Below are positions 55,379 to 64,000 of a stretch of DNA of 64,000 nt, in pieces. The notes beneath the pieces were generated by a model. That model did not search any database, was not told the origin of the DNA, and saw only the letters and a list, made by a program, of their open reading frames with translations. The stretch comes from an uncultured Mycoplasmataceae bacterium. GTDB taxonomy: Bacteria > Bacillota_I > Bacilli_A > Mycoplasmatales > Mycoplasmoidaceae. The stretch's first letter is position 1; each line of letters begins with the position of its first letter. Position numbers and translations under genes: made by a program. The stretch covers positions 106,242-170,241 of the forward strand of contig CAMUZN010000001.1 in assembly GCA_947165235.1 (NCBI GenBank). The letters run 5' to 3'.

Positions 55379-55834
55379 ATGCTTGATCCTAAAATAGAAT
55401 TTCACAATCATAAAATAAATGATAAATATTCATTATTTGCAAATAAATTACTTAAATATTACAGAAAAATTTTGAAGATAAGAAACAAAATATTTGAATG
55501 TGAACATTGCAAAAATATCGTTTTTAAAACACAAAAGGAATGGTTGGGCAACGAGCATAGGACACTCGATCATTTTTACACAGAGCAAGATATTCGTGAT
55601 AATAACTTTTACTTATCAATTGTAATACCCAATTATTCCAACAAAATAGAAGAACAGAAAATGAAAATAGAGAAGGGTAGTTTAATTTTATCTTATCTAC
55701 CAAAAGATGAATTATGTTGAAAATGTCAAAAAAGATTAGATAAAATCTCAATAATTTATGAAATGTATTTAAAAACACGTGAACTTTATATTATTGCAAT
55801 AAGATCAAATACTAATACTAAAAAAATTAAGTAA
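55379..55834 (+). CDS. Hypothetical protein with two Cys pairs (possible zinc ribbon)
   Basis: A 151-residue soluble protein, ATG 55379 to TAA 55832. Lys/Ile-rich with CEHCKNIVF at about residues 41-49 and, after a UGA Trp at about residue 114, CWKCQKRL; the two CxxC pairs could bind one zinc. No Shine-Dalgarno is clear and the gene stands alone between the tRNAs and infC. No family recognised. Confidence 0.5.
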
Positions 55835-55917
55835 TGAATTATTATTTATTAATAGAACATCACAAATACAATAAAATGATTTATTCCACATTATAATAGT
55901 AGATGTATAAGAAAGTA

Positions 55918-55984
55918 GTTGTACAACTCGCCTGATTTTTATAAAAAGATGGGCACAATGCTTATTATTTGTGCTTTGTACAAC
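55918..55984 (+). ncRNA. Structured 5' leader before infC-rpmI-rplT
   Basis: A perfect 9 bp long-range stem GTTGTACAA (55918-55926) / TTGTACAAC (55976-55984) encloses two hairpins: GCCTGATTTTT...GGGC (55930-55954) and GCACAA/TTGTGC (55953-55974), which compete for two bases at 55953-55954. The position, upstream of infC-rpmI-rplT, is that of the L20 leader that autoregulates this operon in Firmicutes by L20 binding. Whether this is that leader or another riboregulator is inference. Confidence 0.45.
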
Positions 55985-56039
55985 AAGAATAAATGCTTGG
56001 TAATACTTTTTTATATTTTGATAATTAAAGGAATAATAA

Positions 56040-56564
56040 ATAAATTTGGATAAAAAATATTTAATCAATGAACAAATTCACGATCAAAAAGTTTTTGTTA
56101 TTGATGAAAATGGTAAAAATTTAGGGGCAATGGTAACAACAGAAGCAATAAAATTCGCTAATAGCAAAGATTATGATCTAGTCTTGTTTGCTTCGGCTGA
56201 TAAAACAAAGAATTTGGCAATTTGTAAAATTATCAAGTATGATAAGTTTCTTTACCAACAACAAATAAAATTAAAAGAAGCAAAAAAAAAACAAAGCATT
56301 ATTATTTCTAAAGAGGTAAAGGTAAAGCCACAAATTGGAAGTAATGATTTACAATGAAAAGCTAATCAAGTTAATAAGTGGTTAAAACAAGGTTATCAGA
56401 TTAGATTTAAAGTTATGACCTTTGGTCGTGTTGCTACTAAAACAGAATATATTAATCAAATTTATGAGGATTTTTTGAAATTAATCGCTGAAAATGCAAA
56501 AGTTTTTTCAAAGTTAAAAAAAATATCCCCAATTATGTATGAGGCAATTTTTGTAAGGAAATAG
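56040..56564 (+). CDS. infC: Translation initiation factor IF-3
   Basis: IF-3, 174 residues, keeps ribosomal subunits apart and checks start codons. KYLINEQIHDQKVFVIDENGKN is the N-terminal domain signature (as KYLINEQIHDQKVFVID); the second domain has VNKWLKQGYQIRFKVM and the end MYEAIFVRK, read across a UGA Trp at 56355. infC often starts with a rare codon. Here AUA at 56040 lies 7 nt after AAAGGA, whereas TTG at 56046 is 13 nt away; I prefer AUA (giving MNLDKKYLIN), which would allow IF-3 to autoregulate. Confidence 0.9.
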
Positions 56565-56586
56565 AATTTTATTTAGGGAGAAGAAT

Positions 56587-56787
56587 ATGGCAAAAATTAA
56601 ATTAAAGACAAAACAAGCAGTAGCAAAGCGTTTAATTTATTCGGCAAACGGAAAATTAAAGAGGAAGCATGCTTATCGTAGTCATCTAGCTCACAATAAA
56701 ACACATAAACAAAAAAGGCATCTTCGAAAAGATACATTTCTTAACTCAACTTTTACTAAAAAATTAGGTAAAACAATAAATAAATAG
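56587..56787 (+). CDS. rpmI: 50S ribosomal protein L35
   Basis: L35, 66 residues, basic, beginning MAKIKLKTKQAVAKRLIYSA and containing AYRSHLAHNKTHKQKRHLRK. Standard length; follows infC, and a GGGAG-type Shine-Dalgarno is just before the ATG. Confidence 0.95.
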   Translation: MAKIKLKTKQAVAKRLIYSANGKLKRKHAYRSHLAHNKTHKQKRHLRKDTFLNSTFTKKLGKTINK

Positions 56788-56800
56788 GAGGAAATAAAAA

Positions 56801-57151
56801 ATGCGAGTAAAAGGTGGAACTAAAGCTAGACAATATCGAAAATCAATTAAAAATAAGGCGAGTGGTGCACGAGGAACAAGACATACATCCTATCGTGTTG
56901 CCAATCAGACTGTAATTAAAGCAGGTCAATACGCATATCGTGATCGCAAAGCGAAAAAGCGTGAATTTAGAAAATTGTGAATTACTAGAATATCTGCTGC
57001 TATCAAACCTTACAATTTGAATTATTCAAAATTTATTTATTTATTGAAGAAAAATAAAATAGAAATTAATCGTAAAACCCTTTCTCAATTAGCAATTGAA
57101 CACGAAAGTGAATTTAATAAAATTGTTGAAAAGGTTTTACCTAAAAAATAA
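56801..57151 (+). CDS. rplT: 50S ribosomal protein L20
   Basis: L20, 116 residues. Begins [20 protein letters not shown], includes [20 protein letters not shown], and ends EKVLPKK. It binds 23S rRNA early in assembly and in many bacteria also its own operon leader. GGAGG is 10 nt before the ATG. Confidence 0.96.
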
Positions 57152-57178
57152 AGTTATTAATTTTTAATATCAATTTTC

Positions 57179-57225
57179 GTTCCATTGTTTCAAAATCGCG
57201 GTGATTTTAGCGATTTTAATGGAAC
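57179..57225 (+). terminator. Rho-independent terminator of infC-rpmI-rplT
   Basis: Two stacked stems: outer GTTCCATT/AATGGAAC (8 bp) and inner AAAATCGC/GCGATTTT (8 bp), followed by C6 and then a T-rich run. Strong predicted hairpin. Confidence 0.82.
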
Positions 57226-57240
57226 CCCCCTATTTTTTAA

Positions 57241-57432
57241 TTATTTTTTTTGTTTTAGTCTATTGTTTTCATAGTTTAAATGTTGTATTTCACTTTTTAG
57301 ATAAAAGTTTTCGTCGTTTGATTTTTTTAATTCTTTTTTAAGTTCTTTTATTTCTCTTGTTTTTTCGCTATCGCTATTGATTTGTTCTAATGTTTTTATT
57401 TGTTCTTCTAATTCGAAAATTTTGTTAACATT
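57241..57432 (-). pseudogene. Orphan coiled-coil extension of the lipoprotein, after an in-frame stop
   Basis: Immediately after the TAA that ends the lipoprotein (57433-57435), the same frame stays open and codes for about 60 more residues of strongly heptad-like sequence (FELEEQIKTLEQINSDSEK, REIKELKKELKKS). It could be a coiled-coil continuation cut off by a nonsense mutation, or a separate fragment without a start. Its exact end near 57241 is uncertain because of long T runs. Confidence 0.45.
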
Positions 57433-57777
57433 TTAATCGTCGTTTTTTAAATTTTCGATATATCTATTTAAATATTTTTCATTTTCTTTTAGTCGGTTGT
57501 ATTCAAAACTTAAGTTTCCGAAGTCTTTAGATATAGTTGAGTATTCTTTTTTAAGATTTTTATATTCGTTTTGTAATTCTTTTAATTCTTTATTAATTTC
57601 GTTATTAATTTCGTTTTTGTTTTCTATTTCTTTTTTTATTTCTTCGTTATCATTTTTTAGTTTATTTATTATTTCGTTTTGTTCGCTAAGTTTCTCGATG
57701 TCGGTGGTACAACTAACTAATGTTAATGGTGTTAGTATTGTTGGTATTAAGAATAATAGTTTAGTTAATTTTTTCAT
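57433..57777 (-). CDS. Coiled-coil lipoprotein (possibly truncated)
   Basis: A 114-residue lipoprotein: signal peptide MKKLTKLLFLIPTILTPLT, lipobox LVSC at residues 20-23, then an almost continuous Glu/Lys/Asn coiled coil (KLKNDNEEIKKEIENKNEI and onward) to residues NLKNDD. Function unknown; probably surface-exposed and of a low-complexity type that varies between strains. The same-frame coiled coil after the stop suggests a longer ancestor. Confidence 0.72.
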   Translation of the reverse strand: MKKLTKLLFLIPTILTPLTLVSCTTDIEKLSEQNEIINKLKNDNEEIKKEIENKNEINNEINKELKELQNEYKNLKKEYSTISKDFGNLSFEYNRLKENEKYLNRYIENLKNDD

Positions 57778-57891
57778 ATTTGAATTATATTTAAAATCGT
57801 TTGTTTTTTAGTGCTTTGTATCGCATTATTTCTATATTTTGGTCGTTTTAAAATGTTGTATTGTAGTCTCGATTTGTGTGGAACATATTTT

Positions 57892-59748
57892 TTATGCTTT
57901 GTTGTGCTTCTCATTACATTTATTAAAAATTTCGATAATTTCTTTGTCTTTTGTTTTATTGATTGTTTGTATCATTCAATCATATAGGAAATGATCCTTA
58001 CTAACATTAACAATATCACTTGTATTGTTTTCGTCAAGTGGTTTATTTTTAGTTTTAATCTCACCAATAATAACAAATAAGATATAGCAAAGTAATGGCG
58101 AAATTAACGGTAAAACAATGAAAAAAATATAACTAGGAATACCAAAAATTTTTGTTTCTACTTTAAATAAAAAATGATTAAGCAAAAAAACAATAACAAA
58201 AATAATAATACTAATTAAAAAACGAGGCAAGATCAACTTAATTTTTTGTGATAATGTTAAATTCATAATTTTTTTTGGTAGCACATATTTAGAATACCAA
58301 GTTCTTTTCAGAATATGTCCAATAAATAAAATTGAATAAATAGCATCATACAAGATTGCTAAGTGCATAAGTGGGAAAACAAAAGCAAAAATTAAAAGTG
58401 GTTTTATTGAAATTTTTTTTATTTCATAAATAAAAATTAATGTTAAACATGGTAATATAGCAATACCACCTAAAACGATCAATTGTGGCAAAATTATTTG
58501 GACATATGATGTTAAATACAGAAAAACATTGAAAAGTAATGAAATAAAAAAATTCAATCAAGTATATATGCCTGTCATATATCAACTAAAAAATGACCCA
58601 ACACCATGATATATATCTTTATTAGTGCAAAATGATAGTTTATTTCTAAATAAAAACATTTCACCAGAATATCATTTACATCGCTGTTCCTTAAAATGGT
58701 AAATATTACGTGGAGCGATTTTAGCAGCATAAATTAATGGACAATAAATATTACAAAATCTGTTATTTGTTAGTCATAAACCTCGAGCATAATCATCAAT
58801 AGGACATTGAACATTTTCAAATGGTATTTTTTTTAAAACGCTGGTTTTATAAAGTGTAGCAAAACCATCAGGACCAAGTGGTGAACCCAATAATGCTGTC
58901 TCACCAGCAATAGTTCGCATAAATTGCATTGATTTATCGACAAATTTTGAAAATAAATTTTTTGTTTCGTAATGAAAATGGTTACCAATAACAAATGCTA
59001 CTTCATTAGATTTTAAAACATTTGAATAAAAATATTTCAATGTTATTTCAAGATAGTTGTGAGACAAAATACTACTAGTATCTGTCTCTAAAACATAATC
59101 ATATTTATCACAATATTTCGTAATAAAATTTTTTACATTACCAAATTTTCATAAAAATTTTTTTTTATCTTCCTTACTGCGTTTTATTATTGTTACATTT
59201 TTTGAGTATTGTCTTTTAAATGTGTTGACATAATCAATCAATTGCTGTGATGAAGAATGAGAATAGGAATCATCAAGAATAAAGTAATCAACATTTTTGT
59301 ATGTTTGGTTAAACAAATCAATGAATGTCGATGGAATAAAATCATCGCACACACTTTGAACGATTGCTACTTTTGGATTTACTTTGTTAAGATCTACATT
59401 ATTAATAATTTTTAAGTTTGAAATTACTAATTTTTTTAAATAATTTGGAATAAAAAAAGCATATAAAAGAAATCTTATTGTATAGAAAATTACTGGTGAT
59501 GAAAGTAGATTTAAAACGACATAAAAAAATAAAAAAATAATTTGTACAAATTTTGTTGATGATAATAAGATATCAAGATTTGTTTTTGGATTACTTTTGG
59601 AAATAAAATCAGGGAGTAATCAAAATGATAGTTGTAAGACTAAACAAAAAAAGAGTCAAATAATGACTGTTATTTTGTTAATAAAAAATAAATTTGGGAA
59701 ACAATTAAAATGGAGAACATTTTTATACCTATTTGTATTGCGGTACAT
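57892..59748 (-). CDS. Membrane family 2 glycosyltransferase (processive type)
   Basis: A 618-residue integral membrane GT2 protein. Hydrophobic segments lie near residues 25-50 and 75-115 at the N-terminus. A central GT-A domain contains VAIVQSVCDDFIP, VDYFILDDSY, the DxD-like YVLETDTSSIL, PLGPDGFATLY, CPIDDYARG, and a QxxRW-like KEQRCKWYSGE. Several further membrane spans follow and a charged tail ends at TAA 57892. The overall layout fits processive synthases of the cellulose/hyaluronan synthase type, so it may make a surface polysaccharide or glycolipid. Many UGA Trp codons. ATG 59748. Confidence 0.8.
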
Positions 59749-59765
59749 ATATTAAATAAATTATA

Positions 59766-60215
59766 TTAATACTTTATCATTCTTCTCATTTCTCTTTTCT
59801 CTTGTTTTTCTTTAATTGTTTGTCTTTTATCATTATTGTTTTTCTTTTGTGCAATAGCGATTTCTAATTTTATTTTTTTATGATTAAAGTATGCTTTTAG
59901 TGGTATGATTGTAGCTCGATGTTTTTTTAGAAACATACCAATTTTTCGAATTTCACTTTTATTTAATAGTAGCTTTCGTGTCCGTGTAGGTTCTTGTTGT
60001 ATATTAAAATTTTGATCACCATATTGGTATGGTGAAATATGCATGTTTAAAACAAATATTTCATCATTTTTGATGATACAAAAAGCACCATCCAATGAAC
60101 TTTTACTTGTAATTAGTGCTTTTACTTCACAACCAAGCAAACATATTCCTGCTTCAAATTTTTCTAAAATTTCATAATTGAAAAAAGCTTTTTTGTTATT
60201 AACTAAAATTTTCAT
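59766..60215 (-). CDS. smpB: SsrA-binding protein SmpB
   Basis: SmpB, 149 residues, partner of tmRNA in trans-translation. Contains FEAGICLLGCEVKALITSKSS, FVLNMHISPYQYG, and the basic C-terminal helix KRQTIKEKQEKREMRRMIK. tmRNA itself is not in this window. Follows rnr by 2 nt. Confidence 0.95.
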   Translation of the reverse strand: MKILVNNKKAFFNYEILEKFEAGICLLGCEVKALITSKSSLDGAFCIIKNDEIFVLNMHISPYQYGDQNFNIQQEPTRTRKLLLNKSEIRKIGMFLKKHRATIIPLKAYFNHKKIKLEIAIAQKKNNNDKRQTIKEKQEKREMRRMIKY

Positions 60216-60217
60216 AA

Positions 60218-62371
60218 TTACAACCTTCGAATAAAGTCAAATTCTATTTTTCTTTGTATGGGATCAGCCACAATACATTTAACATGTATTTTTGTTCCAA
60301 GTGTAAAAATTTGTTTTTTATTTCGTCCAATTAGTTGGAAGTTATTTTGATCGTAGATGTAAAAATCATCTTTTAAACTACTAATTTTAACAAAACCTTC
60401 AATCGAATTTGGTAATTTAAGAAATAAACCATATGGTGAAACAGATAGAACCTTAGCATCAAATTCATGACCAACGAATTTTATCATGTATTGGGCAAAT
60501 TTATAGTTATTAACATCTCTTTCTGTTTGGATGGAAATAACTTCGGATTCATTAATTTTTTCGCATATTTCTTGCAATTCATTTTTTAATTCATTTTTTT
60601 GCGAAGAACTATACTTATTTTTAGCAAACAAAAATATCCAAAAAATATGATGAATTATTAGATCCGCATAACGTCTAATTGGTGATGTGAAATGTGTGTA
60701 ATTTTTTATCGCTAAGCCGAAATGACCAGTATTTTTTGCAGAATATTTGGCTTTTGCCATCAATCTTAAGAGTAAAATATTTATTAAATCAATATTTTCA
60801 TTATTTTTGTTTTCCTTCAATCAATTAGCAATTTTAATTGGTTCAATATTTGAATTCAAATCAATTTTTTTAATTCCTAATTTTTGCAATTCGATATTAA
60901 AAATATCAATTTTTTTTTTATCGGGTAAGTCGTGAATGCGATAAATAAAAGGTAGATTATTTTTGTGCGCAAAAATTGTTACTGCTTCATTAGCTGCAAG
61001 CATAAAGTCTTCAACCATTTTTTGTGCCTCACCTAGTTGTTTTAATTGAATTTCAATTGGTTCACATTTCTCATTAACAATAATTTTTGCTTCATCAATA
61101 TTAAAATTAATATATCCTCTTTTTTGTTTTTTTTGATCTAAAATTTTATGTAATTTATATGAATCATTTAACATTAGTTTCATTTTTTTGTCGGCAATTA
61201 AATCGCTATTTTTAAAAAAAGAATTAATCTCATCATAATTGTATCTTCGATGACTTTTAATAATTGATGGATAAACATCAATTTTTTTGAAATTACCAAA
61301 ATTATCAATATCAATTTCACATGTTAGTGTTAATCGTTCAACATTTGGATTTAATGAACAAATATCATCTGATAATTTAAATGGCAACATTGGAATAATG
61401 CGATCAATTAAGTAAATAGAGTTTCCCCTTTGTCTAGCAATTTTGTCTAAATTATTTTTCCATTTTGCATAATAACTAACATCTGCGATGCAAACATACA
61501 ATTTGAATGAATCATCGTTTTTCTTTTCAACATAAAAAGCATCATCAAAATCTTTTGATGTCTTTGGGTCAATAGTAACAATATTTAAATTTGTCAAATC
61601 CCTACGATATTGTCGTTCATTTTCACAATTCAATTCAATTTTTTCGCATTCATTTAGTATTTCATTAGGAAAATCAATTTTTATACCATTATCATAAATA
61701 ATTGACAAAATATCTGTACCAACTTTTGTAATGTGACCGATATTTTTTTTTATTTTAGCTAAGCAATAATCTTTTTTAAACGAAATAATTTCGAATAAAT
61801 ATTTTGTTTGATCTATTAAATTCTGTCCACTCACTAATTTAATAGGTAAATACATTTTTTTATCATCACATTCAATTGAATAATCACTTTTTTTTTGGTA
61901 GAAGCAACCAACAAAAAAGTTTTTTTTTCGTTTAATTACTCGTGTAACAATTGCATCTTTTAATCTTTGATCATTTTTTTCTATTTTTAATAATGCAAAT
62001 TCAACGGTATCACCATTTAAAGCCCCATTTAAATTAGTGTGGTGAACAAAATATTTACTTTCATTTTCAAGTTCTTTTGTAATAAAACCTGTTAGTTTAG
62101 AATTCAACGAAATTGTTCCAATAAAAAATTTTGATCGATCAATTTCAGCTTTTGGGTATCCAATAACAATTTTATTATTCTTCAATTTAATTAATTGCGA
62201 AGAATACAAAAGATAATTAATATTTTCAAAAAAGATATTTCGATCAATATTTTTAATTTTTAGCAATATTTTTTTTAAGATTATTCCGATAGGAATTGGT
62301 TTTTTATTTTCATCATTTACGATTTTTAAAATTAATTTGGAGTAATCACTTTTGGGAGAAGATGATGGCAT
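60218..62371 (-). CDS. rnr: Ribonuclease R
   Basis: RNase R, 717 residues, a 3'-5' exonuclease and quality-control partner of SmpB/tmRNA. The cold-shock RNA-binding domain precedes the RNB core, whose catalytic Asp cluster is IVTIDPKTSKDFDDAFYV. HFTSPIRRYADLIIHH is in the second half, and the S1 domain (FDAKVLSVSPYGLFLKLPN) is near the C-terminus. One UGA Trp at 60821 joins two ORFs. The ATG shares a base with the secG stop (TAATG). Confidence 0.96.
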
Positions 62372-62607
62372 TATTTTTTATTAATCATCATTGCTATAAA
62401 ACCACAAACAATTAAAGTTAGTGAAACCACAAACATTGCTATTTGCAAAAATTTTATAAACCCACGATCTTTTGTTTTTTTAAATAGTTCCAAATCTTGT
62501 CCACCGGTTGATAGAAGATTTGTCGTCGAACCACTACTTGATAAAAGTAATCCGATAAGTAAAGCAATTATTCCAAAAACAAACATTGCAATAAAAATTG
62601 GTGTCAT
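62371..62607 (-). CDS. secG: Preprotein translocase subunit SecG
   Basis: SecG, 78 residues, with two membrane segments flanking a loop with GGQDLELF-type sequence (SSSGSTTNLLSTGGQDLELF). Length is normal. Gene order secG-rnr-smpB is the conserved one in Firmicutes and mollicutes. It overlaps rnr by 1 nt. Confidence 0.9.
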   Translation of the reverse strand: MTPIFIAMFVFGIIALLIGLLLSSSGSTTNLLSTGGQDLELFKKTKDRGFIKFLQIAMFVVSLTLIVCGFIAMMINKK

Positions 62608-62643
62608 ATATATTAATTTTATTACATTAAAATAAAACTTATT

Positions 62644-64000
<1,357 letters not shown>

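Noticed and set aside
57778..57891. Short stretches upstream of the lipoprotein that recall a tracrRNA or CRISPR repeat (GTTTTAAAATG, TTGTATTGTAG)
   Set aside because: No direct repeats with spacers occur and no cas genes are present; the resemblance is to low-complexity sequence only.

Overview
The window looks like part of the chromosome of a wall-less mollicute (Mycoplasmatales type). The DNA is very A+T rich. Nearly every conserved gene reads UGA as tryptophan inside conserved motifs, so standard-code ORFs break into pieces that rejoin in frame (argS, uvrB, potA, dnaA, hrcA and others). Genes are packed with 1-17 nt overlaps, tRNAs carry encoded CCA, and surface proteins have lipoboxes. 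A class III NrdD/NrdG ribonucleotide reductase and a rubrerythrin point to an anaerobic or microaerophilic life. I cannot assign a species.

Left part, mostly minus strand (0-16.5 kb): RNase J, an Sfp-type phosphopantetheinyl transferase, a frameshifted TetR-like regulator, prs, two conserved small proteins (one DUF402), tRNA-Arg, ktrB, trmL, rubrerythrin, then a tight run tsaD-metK-divIVA-like and a five-gene run HAD-potA-potB-potC-potD for polyamine import. Plus-strand block (16.6-29.9 kb): hrcA, rpsT, a lipoprotein, greA, five tRNAs, a glycosyltransferase, an AlkA-like glycosylase, argS, dnaX, nfo and pheST. Two unrecognised genes follow on the minus strand, then uvrB-secA.

Origin-type region (36-45.4 kb): dnaN and dnaA on the minus strand face away from rpmH-rnpA-yidC-rsmA-gltX-rpoE-ychF-tdk on the plus strand, the classical bacterial oriC neighbourhood. 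A divergent sigma-70-like factor ends head-on against dnaN.

Right part (45.4-64 kb): a decayed Clp-fold serine proteinase gene; a class III ribonucleotide reductase locus in which the NrdD glycyl-radical tail is a separate 60-codon gene placed after nrdG; pth; rplA-rplK; a Ser/Thr kinase with a C-terminal membrane anchor; pepF; HU; two tRNAs; a zinc-ribbon orphan; a structured leader before infC-rpmI-rplT; a coiled-coil lipoprotein with an in-frame stop; a membrane glycosyltransferase; smpB; rnr; secG; and atpC-atpD running off the right edge.

The most notable observation is the split NrdD. Also worth a second look are the alternative sigma factor, the infC leader with a likely AUA start, the Sfp-type transferase, and three genes with lesions (TetR-like, Clp-fold proteinase, coiled-coil lipoprotein). 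No insertion sequence, prophage, CRISPR array or rRNA was seen.
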